Shown here one piece after another: positions 7,227 through 17,170 of a DNA stretch of 36,433 nt. The notes below the pieces were generated by a model. That model worked only from the letters and a program-made list of their open reading frames with translations, was not told the origin of the DNA and did no database searches. The DNA comes from Candidatus Thermoplasmatota archaeon (GTDB lineage: Archaea; Thermoplasmatota; E2; DHVEG-1): assembly GCA_029907305.1 (NCBI GenBank), contig JARYMC010000003.1, positions 1 through 36,433 on the forward strand, read 5' to 3'. Position numbers and translations under genes: made by a program. Position 1 is the stretch's first letter; each line of letters starts with the position of its first letter.

Positions 7227-7460
7227 TTAAAATTTTGTTCCCGTCAAGGTTTTTGTATCAATCACACCAGGTATCGACCTAATCTTGTTTACAACTATGT
7301 TACCAAGTTTCTCGAAGTCTTCTGCCTCTATCTTAGCAATGAGATCATATTCACCAAAAAGCGGGTGAAGCTCAACTATCTCAGGCACCTTAGAAAGCTT
7401 GTTGTAAACCTCGTGTTCATGGGCAGGTGCAGCACTTATAAGCACAAAACCTATAGCCAT
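7227..7460 (-). CDS. stand-alone Lrp/AsnC RAM-domain protein
   Basis: This complete 77-residue RAM domain has no DNA-binding part: first strand AIGFVLISAAPAHEHEVYNKL, then VPEIVELHPLFGEYDLIAKIEA and the closing IRSIPGVIDTKTLTG. These are typical family hallmarks (ligand site at G-E-Y-D). It starts at ATG 7460 behind GGAGA. Stand-alone RAM proteins bind amino acids or similar ligands and form rings (family knowledge). It is the second such gene in the window and is only distantly similar to the one at 1733. Confidence 0.88.
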   Translation of the reverse strand: MAIGFVLISAAPAHEHEVYNKLSKVPEIVELHPLFGEYDLIAKIEAEDFEKLGNIVVNKIRSIPGVIDTKTLTGTKF

Positions 7461-7521
7461 ATTTTATTTCTCCTTTCTACCCCTTATATTTTCTTGTAAT
7501 ATAAACTTTATCAAAAAAATG

Positions 7522-8244
7522 TTAGAAGAGAACTGTTAAAACACTAGCAGTCATAAGGATAACTGTTGCGCTAGCAATAACATATTTTTCCACAGGTTTG
7601 AGTACAAGACTTTTCTTGATTATCTCTTGCTCTCTCAGATAAACTAGTGGTATAGCAACAAATACAATAACCAGGGTTGTAGACAAAAGATGCCATATCA
7701 TAGATGGGATACCACCAATGTAAACCATAGCCAGACCATCAAGGTTCTGCGGATAGAACCCCAACTTAGAATAAGCTAACCAGAAACCAAAGTTAGACCA
7801 CAAATCATAGAAAACTATACCTAGGGCGCTTGTTCCTAAAATTTTTGGTATAAACAATCTGTTAATCTCTGATTTTCTTCTTGTTAAATAACCGGTTAAT
7901 GCCAAAACCACGTACCCTGACCAAGTAAACAGGAAAAGCCAAGTCAACCAGCTGGCAGCATTTACAGGGTCAACCAATGCATAAAATATATCAGTAATAC
8001 CTATAACACAAACCGGTACAACAAACGTATAATATTTACCTAGAAGAACACCACTAAAAACAGAAACTGCTGCAACAGCAAAGAACACATCCAATGGCAA
8101 CGGGTAACCACCAGTGGAAATAGGGTTAATTATACTATAGAAAAAATCATGCAAAAGTATCCTTGATAAAACACCTACAGCTACCAGTAAAACAGCTAAC
8201 ATCAACTTATCTTTATTTTCCTTTACATCTCTTAATATATCCAT
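7522..8244 (-). CDS. DUF6580-like integral membrane protein (ECF S-component-like)
   Basis: The frame opens at 8274, but GGGAGGA at 8253-8259 stands 8 nt before the ATG at 8244, giving a 240-residue protein starting MDILRD. About six spans are visible. The pattern matches DUF6580: PLPLDVFFAVAAVSVFSGVLLGK, then VCVIGITDIFYALVDP, GTSALGIVFYDLWSNFGFWL, and YP..LDGLAMVYIGGIPSMIW. That family looks like substrate-binding (S) components of ECF vitamin importers, but no ECF ATPases are nearby and the substrate is unknown. An extra C-terminal span (VIASATVILMTASVLTVL) extends it beyond the usual length. Confidence 0.78.
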   Translation of the reverse strand: MDILRDVKENKDKLMLAVLLVAVGVLSRILLHDFFYSIINPISTGGYPLPLDVFFAVAAVSVFSGVLLGKYYTFVVPVCVIGITDIFYALVDPVNAASWLTWLFLFTWSGYVVLALTGYLTRRKSEINRLFIPKILGTSALGIVFYDLWSNFGFWLAYSKLGFYPQNLDGLAMVYIGGIPSMIWHLLSTTLVIVFVAIPLVYLREQEIIKKSLVLKPVEKYVIASATVILMTASVLTVLF

Positions 8245-8252
8245 AATTTTAT

Positions 8253-8259
8253 TCCTCCC
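8253..8259 (-). promoter_or_regulatory. ribosome-binding site choosing start 8244
   Basis: GGGAGGA (minus strand) lies 8 nt upstream of ATG 8244 and inside the longer open frame, arguing that the true start of the DUF6580-like gene is 8244 and not 8274. Confidence 0.65.
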
Positions 8260-8285
8260 AGCACCCGTAAACATTATACCTATAT

Positions 8286-8489
8286 TTAAAATTTAACAAA
8301 ATGTAATGTCAAGTCAGATGGGTAACATTTTTTTAAGGAGAAGATGTAACCTTCATGTTGCATATGCACAGAGGGATTACCAGTGTTTTCAATTATCACA
8401 CCTTGGTCAATGATGTTACTGATGTCATTTGACTTTACACAAAAGCATACCCTGGGATGGACGAATAAAAAATCATAAGATTTGCCCAT
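8286..8489 (-). CDS. possible 67-residue protein overlapping the hflX end
   Basis: ATG 8489 lies 17 nt inside the end of hflX in another frame (GATGGGCAAATC). The frame has ordinary codon choice, three Cys residues and a plausible folded pattern (DFLFVHPRVCFCV, then GVIIENTGNPSV), and it fills an otherwise empty 190-bp stretch. No family is recognised and no separate ribosome site is clear, so it may be a small coupled gene or non-coding. Confidence 0.35.
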   Translation of the reverse strand: MGKSYDFLFVHPRVCFCVKSNDISNIIDQGVIIENTGNPSVHMQHEGYIFSLKKCYPSDLTLHFVKF

Positions 8490-9738
8490 CTAATTCATTA
8501 CATCTAGACAGTATCTTGTCTTTTATCTCAATGTTACAATCAACAGAAACCGTGATATAATCATTATAAACAACATCATAGACACGTGCTTTTTCGTACA
8601 TCCAGGATATAAAAGACTGGGTTTTTTCGTTAACAGGCAACCTTAACTTCAAACTAGAGATACGAGGTAGGGAATCATGGATCATATCAAGAAGCATATC
8701 AACATTCTCTTTGTTTTTAACAGATATGGACACAATTTTTTTGTTTTCCAACAAACCAGCAACCCTTAGATAATCAACCCTGCTCTCCAACTCCTCTTTG
8801 TTTAGCAAATCAATTTTATTAAAAACGATTATAACCGGGGATACCACACCAATCTCAAGAAGTTCATCAATTGAAACCCTAAGTTTCTTTTCAATAACCT
8901 CTTTGCTTTCACTAGCATCAACAACCAACAAGACAACATCAGCCAATGACAATTCTTCAAGCGTGGAATGAAAAGCATCTATAACCCAAGTAGGCAGATT
9001 TTTTATGAAACCAACTGTATCAGTCAACAAAATAGGTAAAAATCTATCGTTTATCTTACGTGTTGTTGTAGACAACGTTGAAAATAATTTACCATCAACC
9101 TTAACTTTTTCGTCAGCTAAAAGGTTCAACAAACTGCTTTTACCAGCATTCGTATAACCAGCTAATGAAACAAGGTAAAAACCACTTGTATGCCTATGTC
9201 TCCTACGTATCTCCCGCTCATCCCGTATCTTTTCTAAATCCTCTCGTATATTCTTCATCTGTTTCTTTATCATCTCATAATAGTCATCAACCTGGTATTC
9301 ACCACCAGCCATAAAACCCGGGTGTTCACCAGCTCTAGCACGATGTATAAGCTCCCTAACAAAAGGCCGCTCATATTGTAGTTGTGCCAAACGCACCTGT
9401 AGTTTAGCTTCTTTACTATCTGCTCTCTCCGCAAATATAGCAAGAATAAGTCTTATCCTATCATAAACATCAATCTTCAGTTTCTTTTCCAAAGCAAACC
9501 ACTGAGAAGGCTTCAACTCACCATCAACAATCACCAGATTAACAGAATCCTCCCCCTGCTCCTCTAAAAACTTTTTAATTTCATCTACCTTACCTGGACC
9601 AACATAATAATTGGTATCAGGCGTTTTTTTATGTTGAATAAAAGTTTTAACAACATTATAACCAAGTGTATCAGCTAGTTGTATTATCTCCTGTACATCA
9701 TCACTGAGAGAGACAATTACAGCGTTTTTTCCACTCAT
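8473..9738 (-). CDS. hflX: GTPase HflX, ribosome-associated
   Basis: HflX GTPases bind the large ribosomal subunit and help rescue or split ribosomes under stress. The 421-residue protein has the HflX N-terminal domain (VGPGKVDEI near 46-54; RIRLILAIFAERA near 94-106), the glycine-rich linker HPGFMAGGEYQ, a basic coiled coil around 150-183, and the G domain: G1 GYTNAGKSS (194-202), TTTRK switch I, G3 DTVGF (240-244) and G4 NKID (307-310). A C-terminal domain of about 70 residues follows. Its ATG overlaps the stop of the upstream phosphatidyltransferase gene (ATGA), so translation is coupled. Confidence 0.96.
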   Translation of the reverse strand: MSGKNAVIVSLSDDVQEIIQLADTLGYNVVKTFIQHKKTPDTNYYVGPGKVDEIKKFLEEQGEDSVNLVIVDGELKPSQWFALEKKLKIDVYDRIRLILAIFAERADSKEAKLQVRLAQLQYERPFVRELIHRARAGEHPGFMAGGEYQVDDYYEMIKKQMKNIREDLEKIRDEREIRRRHRHTSGFYLVSLAGYTNAGKSSLLNLLADEKVKVDGKLFSTLSTTTRKINDRFLPILLTDTVGFIKNLPTWVIDAFHSTLEELSLADVVLLVVDASESKEVIEKKLRVSIDELLEIGVVSPVIIVFNKIDLLNKEELESRVDYLRVAGLLENKKIVSISVKNKENVDMLLDMIHDSLPRISSLKLRLPVNEKTQSFISWMYEKARVYDVVYNDYITVSVDCNIEIKDKILSRCNELDGQIL

Positions 9739-10367
9739 TTTCTAAACCATCTTAGAGTACTATAAAAACGTTGAACAGCAGTTATATTACCAACAACCGC
9801 AAAATAGATCAGCATCCACTCAAGCAAATAAAAACCATATATGATCTGATAACCATAGTGAATCAGTATATGCTGCACAATAGGTATAACCATCAACAAC
9901 GCAAGCCTATCAGCACGACCAAGTAAACCAGAGTATTCACGTTTATAGCCAACAGCCTGAGACTGGGTACCCATATAACTAGTCAACAACATACCAACAA
10001 CAGCTAAAAGCCCTATCCTAACATCACACCATGGGCTAATAGCAATACCACCAACCATCAGGACATCAGCATACCTATCAAGAGCATGATCAAGGAAATC
10101 ACCCATCCTTGACTCCTTTTTAGTCAACTTAGCAACCTTACCATCAACAGCATCAAAAAAACCATTTAAAAAAACAAACAAAGAAGCAAAAAAAAGATAA
10201 TAATTTGACAACTCCAAATCAGGAGAAGAAAAATAAAAAAACAACCCAGCTAGAAAAGCAAAAACCAGAGACAACCAAGTCAAAACATTAGGGTTCACAC
10301 CCACAAAAACTTTGGCAACAAATGATAAAACAGGATCAATGTTATCCCTCTGAGTATCCAACACCAT
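9735..10367 (-). CDS. CDP-alcohol phosphatidyltransferase, likely archaetidyl-lipid synthase
   Basis: This enzyme class joins a CDP-lipid to an alcohol phosphate in the membrane; in archaea close relatives make archaetidylinositol phosphate. The 210-residue protein has about six spans. The catalytic signature is complete in spacing: D72-x2-D75-G76-x2-A79-x9-G89-x3-D93-x3-D97, but the usual Arg after the Ala is K80. Polar IAISPWC loop follows. The start ATG is preceded by GGAGA. It lies 27 bp after the AK6-type kinase gene and overlaps hflX. The alcohol substrate cannot be read from sequence. Confidence 0.88.
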   Translation of the reverse strand: MVLDTQRDNIDPVLSFVAKVFVGVNPNVLTWLSLVFAFLAGLFFYFSSPDLELSNYYLFFASLFVFLNGFFDAVDGKVAKLTKKESRMGDFLDHALDRYADVLMVGGIAISPWCDVRIGLLAVVGMLLTSYMGTQSQAVGYKREYSGLLGRADRLALLMVIPIVQHILIHYGYQIIYGFYLLEWMLIYFAVVGNITAVQRFYSTLRWFRK

Positions 10368-10394
10368 GTTTTCTCCATCTCAAAATCTTTTTTT

Positions 10395-10943
10395 TTAGAA
10401 TTCTTTAAGTATCTCCTCGGACCAATCAATATATCCTATATTATATTTTTTCATAGGTTTAAATTTATTTTCAACAACCTCAAGTACACATGATGCCACC
10501 TGATCAACAGTTTTATCAGTTGTATCTATCTCAAAAATGTTTTTCCTATGATGATTCTCAACGCTCTCACATAAAACTATGTCAAGAACCTCAGCCTCAA
10601 CGTTTTCTTTTATTTTCTCCTTGTTCCAGTTTTTCTCAGCTAAACGTTTTTTTAAAACAGAAGGATGACACCTAAGAATTATTACTTTATCCATGTTTTT
10701 CAAAAGATGAGAAAGATGCCCCTCAAAGAAAACCAAGTTTTTCCCCTTGGAAAAACCTCCAACGTATCTATCCAACTTGTCAACATCTACTATCCTAGAA
10801 CCCCTTTTTTTATCAAAACCAACAACAAAACCTTTCTCAACCGATAACTTGTTTAAATCAAACACCTCAAAACCATGCTGTTCTAAAATTTTTGAAACAG
10901 ATGTTTTACCTGTCCCTGGTGTACCAGAGATTGCTACAAGCAT
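10395..10943 (-). CDS. AK6/Fap7-type adenylate kinase
   Basis: This 182-residue P-loop kinase has Walker A GTPGTGKT at 7-14, followed by the AK6 features: short lid near RCHPSVLKKRL, a long helix KENVEAEVLDIVL, and the family tail YNIGYIDWSEEILKEF. AK6/Fap7 converts ATP and AMP to ADP and assists maturation of the small ribosomal subunit with uS11 (family knowledge). Its start is 2 nt after the stop of glyA, so the two are translated together. Usual length for archaeal members is 170-185 residues. Confidence 0.93.
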   Translation of the reverse strand: MLVAISGTPGTGKTSVSKILEQHGFEVFDLNKLSVEKGFVVGFDKKRGSRIVDVDKLDRYVGGFSKGKNLVFFEGHLSHLLKNMDKVIILRCHPSVLKKRLAEKNWNKEKIKENVEAEVLDIVLCESVENHHRKNIFEIDTTDKTVDQVASCVLEVVENKFKPMKKYNIGYIDWSEEILKEF

Positions 10944-10945
10944 AC

Positions 10946-12241
10946 TCAGATCAACTTTTGATAATCATATCCCCTAAAACCTTCTTTGAAACAGTAATGC
11001 AGCTCCTGAAAGTTTTTGCGGAATTCTTTAACCTCTTCCCTGATTTTCTTCGTGTTCTCGTTTTTCAAAAGCACCCTCTCATAAAAACTAGCGATCTCAT
11101 CCATTTCACTCTCTTTCATCCCTATCCTCGTAAGCTCTGGTGTCCCTAGACGTAAACCAGATGGGTTAATCGGGTCTTTATCACCAGGTATCATGTTCAT
11201 GTTTGTAATAATACCAGCCTCCTCAAGTTTTTTAGACGCTTCCTTTCCCTTACCTGGTCCGATTTCAACAAGAACCTGATGAGACTCTGTGAAACCAAGT
11301 TTCTCACCAAAAACCTTGAACCCGCGTTCATACAATGACTGCGCAAGCCTTTTAGCGTTTTTTATAGTCTGAGTAGCATAAGCCTCACCAAACTCAAGGT
11401 GTTCAGCAAAAGCTATACCCTTAGCCGCAACATGGTGGAGATGATAAGACGAAGTAACACCTGGGAAAACACCGAAACCAAGCTTCCTCAAAAAAGATTT
11501 ATCCTCCTCAGTATCACCCCTATGATCAGATAGTACCACACCACCCTGAGGACCAGGTAGTGTCTTATGTGTGCTCCCATTCATAACATCAGCGCCCTCA
11601 CGCAACGGATCCTGAAATTTTTTACCCCCAATAAGACCCAAGACATGGGCTGCATCATACACAACATATGCACCAACCTCATGTGCTGCATCGGCGATTT
11701 GTCTAAGAGGCGTAGGAAACAAAAAAACAGACTGCCCACAAAGAGCAAGCCTTGGTTTAACATCTCTTATAAGTTTAACAGCTTTATCAACATCTATGTT
11801 CATCTCCTCATTATTAAACGGGAAAGAAACAAGGTTTATACCCCTCACACCAGCCGCACCCCATTTACCAAAAGAGATATGTGCACCATTTGCTGTATCA
11901 AGCACAACAGCGTTTTCACCTGGTTTAATCAAAGCCTTAAGTACAGCCATATTCGCAGTAGTACCAGACGTGGGACGCACATCAGCATAAGAACATTTGA
12001 AAAGTTTCTTTGCAAGCTCCATAGATTTCTCTTCCACTAGGTCAAAAAACTTACAACCCTCATAGTATCTATTACCAGGAGTACCCTCAGCGTACCTACC
12101 ATGGAAATCAGTTATAAGCATCTCCCTACACAGAGGTGACAAAACATTTTCACTTGCTATCATAGGTAGAGAATTCGCGAAGAACTCGTTGTTTTTCATC
12201 GCCTGTTTCCTAATATATTCAGCTTCATCATACCATTTCAT
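10946..12241 (-). CDS. glyA: serine hydroxymethyltransferase, archaeal type
   Basis: PLP enzyme interconverting serine and glycine with transfer of a one-carbon unit to a tetrahydropterin. The 431-residue protein shows MIASEN (27-32), GRYAEGTPGNRYYEG (48-62), D196 (YDAAH) that contacts PLP, and the Schiff-base lysine K226 (STHKTLPGPQGG). The C terminus is the archaeal form without the bacterial insertions. GGTGTGA is placed before ATG 12241. It heads a four-gene run (glyA, AK6, CDP-alcohol transferase, hflX) with gaps of 2 and 27 bp and an overlap. Confidence 0.97.
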   Translation of the reverse strand: MKWYDEAEYIRKQAMKNNEFFANSLPMIASENVLSPLCREMLITDFHGRYAEGTPGNRYYEGCKFFDLVEEKSMELAKKLFKCSYADVRPTSGTTANMAVLKALIKPGENAVVLDTANGAHISFGKWGAAGVRGINLVSFPFNNEEMNIDVDKAVKLIRDVKPRLALCGQSVFLFPTPLRQIADAAHEVGAYVVYDAAHVLGLIGGKKFQDPLREGADVMNGSTHKTLPGPQGGVVLSDHRGDTEEDKSFLRKLGFGVFPGVTSSYHLHHVAAKGIAFAEHLEFGEAYATQTIKNAKRLAQSLYERGFKVFGEKLGFTESHQVLVEIGPGKGKEASKKLEEAGIITNMNMIPGDKDPINPSGLRLGTPELTRIGMKESEMDEIASFYERVLLKNENTKKIREEVKEFRKNFQELHYCFKEGFRGYDYQKLI

Positions 12242-12309
12242 AGAAAATCACACCAAAGTCAGTATCAATGATTCTCATAAAAATGTAATGGAAAAAAGAT
12301 AAAATACTC

Positions 12310-13398
12310 TTAAATCTCAAAGAAACCTTTCGGTGATTTAGTTAAAACCTCCACACCATTCTTTTTAATTAGAACATCATCCTCTATCCTCACACCACCA
12401 AAACCTGGTACATAAACACCTGGCTCAATAGTAAAAACCATGTTTTCTCTGAGCGCAAACTTGCTCTCAGAGCTGAAACCTGCTCCATCATGAACAGATA
12501 AACCAAGAGAATGACCTGTAGAATGGACGAAACATCCTCTGAACCTTGTTTTTTCTATATAATTACTTACATTATTATGCACCTTATACGCTTTTACACC
12601 AGGTTTTATAGAATCTAATCCTACTTTTTGTGCCTCTAAAACAGTTTCATACATCTCTCTTTGTTTTTTATATGCTTTACCAAAAACAAAAGTCCTAGTT
12701 ATATCAGAGTTGTATCTATGGTAACATGAGCCGAAATCAAACAAAACAAAAAAACCTTTCCTAAGCCGGGTCGCACCATGGCTATAGTGAGGCTCAGCAG
12801 TGTTTCTACCAAAAGAGGATATTGTCTCAAAAGCAGGTTTATCAGCACCATTCTTCTGCATAAGATAATCTATCTCAGCAGCAACCTCATACTCATGCAT
12901 CCCCTCATAGAGCATACTTAGAACAGTTTTCATAACTTTATCAACTATCTGACACGACCTCCTTATTAGTTTTATCTCAAGCTCATCTTTAACAAGCCTA
13001 GTCTTCGCAAGATTCTCTGATACATCTATAAAACTCAACTTCTTGTATTGCTCTTTCAGTTTACAAAAATCCCTATGAGAAACCATATCAAAATTCAAAC
13101 CAACTTTTTTAACATCTGATAAAAGTTTTTTCAAAAAACCATCAAAAGTTTTTTTGTCCCTATAAACATAGAGATTTGCATCAGCTTTTTTTGCAGCTTC
13201 AGCCTCAAGCTCAGAAACCAATAGGTCAACCCCACCATCGGGATATATCAAAGCTATCGCGCCCTCAAAAATCCCCTTATCCAAACCAGTTACATAAAAA
13301 AAGTTGTCATCACAACATGGACCACCAGGGTTTTTAATCAATACAACATCAAGCTTCTTACCCAAGTTTTTAAAAATATTTTTAACCCTCTTTTTCAC
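12310..13398 (-). CDS. M24-family metallopeptidase, Xaa-Pro dipeptidase type
   Basis: The 362-residue protein has an N-terminal creatinase-like domain (1-135) and a C-terminal pita-bread domain. All five metal ligands are present: D221 (LFDFG), D232 (SDITRTF), H296 (STGHSLG), E325 (TIEPGVY) and E339 (RIEDDV), so it should bind two metal ions and cleave X-Pro peptides in the cytoplasm. The start is a GTG at 13398 behind GGTGGT; no ATG fits. It stands alone with an AT-rich upstream region of about 95 bp. Confidence 0.93.
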   Translation of the reverse strand: MKKRVKNIFKNLGKKLDVVLIKNPGGPCCDDNFFYVTGLDKGIFEGAIALIYPDGGVDLLVSELEAEAAKKADANLYVYRDKKTFDGFLKKLLSDVKKVGLNFDMVSHRDFCKLKEQYKKLSFIDVSENLAKTRLVKDELEIKLIRRSCQIVDKVMKTVLSMLYEGMHEYEVAAEIDYLMQKNGADKPAFETISSFGRNTAEPHYSHGATRLRKGFFVLFDFGSCYHRYNSDITRTFVFGKAYKKQREMYETVLEAQKVGLDSIKPGVKAYKVHNNVSNYIEKTRFRGCFVHSTGHSLGLSVHDGAGFSSESKFALRENMVFTIEPGVYVPGFGGVRIEDDVLIKKNGVEVLTKSPKGFFEI

Positions 13399-13493
13399 TT
13401 TAATACCACCAACACAAACATTCTCAAATTCTTTTAACCTAAATGAAATTAAATAAAATAGAATAATATTTAGATATATTAGATTTTAAAAAT

Positions 13494-13880
13494 TTATTTT
13501 TTATACTGCTGTATCAAGTTGTTAAGCTGCGATAAATCCTCTTTGATCGTTTCTACTTGTTTCATTTTTTCCTGCTCAAACAATTTCAGTATCTCTGGTA
13601 AACTCTTTGTAAGCTTGTAAACATGAACAGGCCTTCCTTTCCCTTTCTTTTTAACGTCTCTCTTTTTAGCCCATCCTCTTCGTCTGAGTTCCTGCATCGC
13701 AACACTTACCTCTGGTTGTCTAAGGTCCGCTCCCTGCTCCACGTCAGCGGAACGGCATTCATTAACCTGTGAGATGTACATTAAAGTCTTAGCAAGGTTT
13801 TTTGGCATCCCAAGATCTGTAAATAGCTGAACAGCTCTTTCATCCTTTTCATCTAATACAAATGACCTCTTATGCTTCAT
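13494..13880 (-). CDS. winged-helix regulator with C-terminal coiled coil
   Basis: This 128-residue protein has a TrmB/ArsR-like winged helix: LGMPKNLAKTLMYISQ, SADVEQGADLRQPEVSVAMQELRRRGW (recognition helix), a Lys-rich wing KKRDVKKKGKGRPVHVYKL, and a C-terminal helix (ILKLFEQEKMKQVETIKEDLSQL) likely for dimerisation. A GGAGA element precedes ATG 13880 and a TATA-like AAAATATAAATA lies upstream near 13912-13924. It lies 46 bp downstream of the deaminase gene but with its own promoter. Targets are unknown. Confidence 0.85.
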   Translation of the reverse strand: MKHKRSFVLDEKDERAVQLFTDLGMPKNLAKTLMYISQVNECRSADVEQGADLRQPEVSVAMQELRRRGWAKKRDVKKKGKGRPVHVYKLTKSLPEILKLFEQEKMKQVETIKEDLSQLNNLIQQYKK

Positions 13881-13926
13881 TTTCTCCTCGGTAATGGTAA
13901 TTCATTCGTCGGTATTTATATTTTTC

Positions 13927-14400
13927 TCATTTTTTGATTTTAAGTGGATTTTGATCCACAAATTTTTTGATTTTTATGCCACTTTCTTTAAGCATTTTTT
14001 TGGCAAGATCATCAGGGTAATCACCAGAAAAAATAATTTCTTTAACACCCGCGTTAATAAGCATTTTAACACAAACAACACAAGGTGTGTTAGTGCAATA
14101 AAGAGTTGAATCTTTTATTGATGTACCAAAAACAGCAGCCTGTATGATCACATTCTGCTCAGCATGTAAGCCTCTGCAGAGCTCATGGCGTTCACCAGAT
14201 GGAACATTTAGTTTCTCCCTGAGGCAACCAACCTCTGAACAATGCTTAAGCCCCTTAGGCGCACCATTATAGCCTGTGCTCAGTATATGTTTATCTTTAA
14301 CAAGTATGGCCCCTACTTTACGTCTTAGACATGTACTCCTCTTTGAAACCACATGAGCCATTTCCATAAAGTATTCATCATATGATGGTCTTTCTTCCAT
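13927..14400 (-). CDS. dCMP deaminase-type zinc enzyme
   Basis: The open frame runs back to 14505, but the family start is [15 protein letters not shown] at 14400, just after the upstream ATPase gene; the longer version would overlap it with unrelated sequence. The 157-residue protein has the zinc site H79-A-E81 and C107-x2-C110 (PCVVC), and extra Cys/His (C54, C59, H72, C75) typical of ComEB/dCMP deaminases with a second zinc site. It should convert dCMP to dUMP for dTTP synthesis. It is 40 bp downstream of the P-type ATPase, probably on one transcript by position only. Confidence 0.92.
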   Translation of the reverse strand: MEERPSYDEYFMEMAHVVSKRSTCLRRKVGAILVKDKHILSTGYNGAPKGLKHCSEVGCLREKLNVPSGERHELCRGLHAEQNVIIQAAVFGTSIKDSTLYCTNTPCVVCVKMLINAGVKEIIFSGDYPDDLAKKMLKESGIKIKKFVDQNPLKIKK

Positions 14401-14440
14401 AGAAATCAAAACAGAATAGCTGCGGTGCTTAATAAAATTG

Positions 14441-17170
14441 TTATGTAGTTGATGTTGATGCTGTTTGTTTACCATGCTTTGAACTAGGGAGGATGTCATC
14501 ACCAAAAACAGCTCGGAATACTGTAGTCAAAACAGAAAACACAATGATTAAACCCCAGAGATAAAAATCAAAAATCGGTTTTGTTTTGAAAAAAGTGTTC
14601 AACTCAGGGACATAGATAATTGCTAGTATCATCAATATGGTAAAAACAAAAAAAGATTTCAGTAGAAGATTTTTTCTTTTGAACCTATCAATCAATTTTC
14701 CTTCACGTAAAATAAAAACATAGAGCTGTGGTGATATAAGCGTGACAGCAAAAGAAACAGTACCAGCGAATACACCAGCATCTTTTGCATCAAAACCCTG
14801 GCTTATCATATAATCACGTGCAAGAATATACGATGCTGCGATACATAAACCAAAAACAATACCATCAACAATCATCATCATCCTCTGCCGTTTTGTGATA
14901 ATTGGCTCTGAGAGCTTAGACGGTTTATGTTTCATTATACTTTTATCAGCGGAATCTGTACTTATCCCAACAGCTGGGAGACTCTCCATAACAACATTTG
15001 ACCATAAAAGCTGCAAAGGTAAAAGAGGAGCAGGATAACCAAAAATAGGAGTAATCAAAATACCTACAACCTTGCCTATGTTATTTGTTAGAAGATAACG
15101 AATAAGCTTCTTTAGGTTTTGATAAACCTTCCTACCCTCCTCAACAGCTTTCACAATAGTAGAAAAATTATCATCAGTTAAAATCACATCAGCTGCTTCC
15201 TGAGAAACCTGGGTTCCAGCACGACCCATGGCTATACCAACATCTGCTTTTTTCAAAGCAGGGGCATCATTTACACCATCACCAGTCATAGCAACAATAT
15301 GCTCTTTTTCCCGCAGTTTATCAACAATCTTTAGTTTATCCAGTGGTGCAACACGTGAATAAACACGGATATTTTCAACGCGGTGACTAAATTCATCGTC
15401 ACTCATCCTTTCGAGGTCTCTACCCTCGATAACCTGATCGATATCACTCGCTATACCCACGCTTTCAGCTATAGAGAAACCAGTTTTTTTGCTATCCCCA
15501 GTGATCATAACAACGTTTATGTTCGCCTCTTTTGTCTCCTGGATCATCTGTTTAACCTCATCTTTTGGTGGATCATATATAGCTGCTGCAGCAAGAAAAG
15601 TGAAACCCTTCAGATTATTGGTATCAATTTTTTTTATGTCATCTACTTTTTGTTTTTTCGCAAAACCTATGAGTCTGAAACCTTTTTCAGATCTAGTAGA
15701 AAGTTCTTTTAATATATGCCGTCTGTGATGCTCGTCAAGAGGCTGTGTTTTACCATCAACATAATAAGAATCACAGAACGATAGTATCTTCTCTGGCGCC
15801 CCTTTGATGTATATCTCCTTCTTCCCCTTATTATCCTCTGTGAGGATAGCTGAAAACATTAGATCAGATGAAAAAGGCACGTTATCTAATATTTTAAATG
15901 AATCAAAATGATCAGGTTTGAAACCGTTTAGGATAGATGCTTTGATTAGAGCGATCTCAGTTGGATCACCGATTTCTTTTACAACGTTTCCCTCTTCCTC
16001 TATTACCTGAGCAGTAGAACATTTAACAGAGGTTAAAAAAATATCATGTAATAGATCTGATTTACCTTCTGCGACCATTTTGAAGAGATCAGACATCACA
16101 TGGAATTTATTTCCAATGAAAGATTCTTTAACAGTCATATCATGTTTTGTGATAGTCCCTGTTTTATCTGTACAGATGTAGTCTACATTACCTAGTGTCT
16201 CAACAGATGAGAGTTTTTTTACTATAACAGAGTTTTTTGCAAGCCGTTCCATAGCAAGCGAAAAAGCTATAGTCATCGAAGCAGGCAACCCCTCTGGGAA
16301 TACAGCAACCATGATGCTGATAGCAAGTAGCACAGATGAACCAAGGTCGACATTTCTTAAAACACCCATCAGTAAAACAAGGAGTGTTGCAACAAAAGCA
16401 AGACCTACCAATGCTTTTACTTCTCTGTTCATTTTCTTCTGGAGAGGTGTTTGTTCATCCTTTGTTTCTTGTATGTTTTTTGCGATTTTACCAATCTCTG
16501 TGTTAGCTCCTGTTTTTACAACAACAGCTTTACCATAACCATTTAGAATTTTGCTTCCACCAAAAATGATGTTACTCATCTCATACAGCTTTAGGTCCTT
16601 ACCATCTAACTTATCTGCATTTTTGTTAATAGGCTCACTTTCCCCAGTTAAATGCGCCTCATCAACCAATATGCTGTTTCCTTCTATAACACGCGCATCA
16701 GCAGGTAGAATATCACCTGATTCGAAAACAATTATATCACCTGGCACCAGAAATTTAGAAGCGATAACCTCAATATCACCATCCCGGATAACCTTAAACT
16801 GAGGAGACAATATTTTTTTAAGTTCATCTGATGCTTTCTCCGCTTTTCCCTCTTGTATCAAACTAATTATCGTATTAATTAACACAACACCTAGAATAGC
16901 AGCTGCTTCTAGTAAATCATTTAGGATAAAATAAGAAAGGAGAGAAGCGATTATCAAAATAAGCGCCATAGGTTCAATAAGTGCTTCTAAAATTTTCCTA
17001 AGTATTGATTTTTTCTTTTCTTTAGCAATCTCATTTGGCCCATAAATTTTCAACAATTCCTCTACTTTTTCATTAGATAACCCGTTTATTGAAGTCCCAA
17101 ATTTTTTAAACAACTCTTCTGTAGAGTAACTGTAAAATTCTGTTAATTGACCATTTTTCTGTGAAATCAT
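14441..17170 (-). CDS. P2-like cation-transporting P-type ATPase
   Basis: The 909-residue pump has the full P-type layout: N-terminal cation-ATPase domain, TGES actuator motif, phosphorylation site D335 (CTDKTGT), KGAP nucleotide motif, [20 protein letters not shown] hinge and about ten spans. M4 keeps PEGLP with E293. The ion site differs from SERCA: in M5 N697 is kept, but K700 stands where SERCA has E771; in M6 N725 is kept, with M728 for T799 and E729 for D800. Ca2+ binding of the SERCA kind is therefore unlikely, and the transported ion is unknown. The start ATG overlaps the stop of a possible 16-codon leader frame. It is not a heavy-metal type (no CPC). Confidence 0.93.
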   Translation of the reverse strand: MISQKNGQLTEFYSYSTEELFKKFGTSINGLSNEKVEELLKIYGPNEIAKEKKKSILRKILEALIEPMALILIIASLLSYFILNDLLEAAAILGVVLINTIISLIQEGKAEKASDELKKILSPQFKVIRDGDIEVIASKFLVPGDIIVFESGDILPADARVIEGNSILVDEAHLTGESEPINKNADKLDGKDLKLYEMSNIIFGGSKILNGYGKAVVVKTGANTEIGKIAKNIQETKDEQTPLQKKMNREVKALVGLAFVATLLVLLMGVLRNVDLGSSVLLAISIMVAVFPEGLPASMTIAFSLAMERLAKNSVIVKKLSSVETLGNVDYICTDKTGTITKHDMTVKESFIGNKFHVMSDLFKMVAEGKSDLLHDIFLTSVKCSTAQVIEEEGNVVKEIGDPTEIALIKASILNGFKPDHFDSFKILDNVPFSSDLMFSAILTEDNKGKKEIYIKGAPEKILSFCDSYYVDGKTQPLDEHHRRHILKELSTRSEKGFRLIGFAKKQKVDDIKKIDTNNLKGFTFLAAAAIYDPPKDEVKQMIQETKEANINVVMITGDSKKTGFSIAESVGIASDIDQVIEGRDLERMSDDEFSHRVENIRVYSRVAPLDKLKIVDKLREKEHIVAMTGDGVNDAPALKKADVGIAMGRAGTQVSQEAADVILTDDNFSTIVKAVEEGRKVYQNLKKLIRYLLTNNIGKVVGILITPIFGYPAPLLPLQLLWSNVVMESLPAVGISTDSADKSIMKHKPSKLSEPIITKRQRMMMIVDGIVFGLCIAASYILARDYMISQGFDAKDAGVFAGTVSFAVTLISPQLYVFILREGKLIDRFKRKNLLLKSFFVFTILMILAIIYVPELNTFFKTKPIFDFYLWGLIIVFSVLTTVFRAVFGDDILPSSKHGKQTASTSTT

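Noticed and set aside
7059-7499. 146-codon plus-strand frame
   Set aside because: It is antisense to the membrane protein and RAM-domain genes, both of which have ribosome sites.
14401-14505. N-terminal extension of the deaminase frame
   Set aside because: The extra 35 residues are outside the family alignment and would overlap the ATPase gene; the start at 14400 is better.
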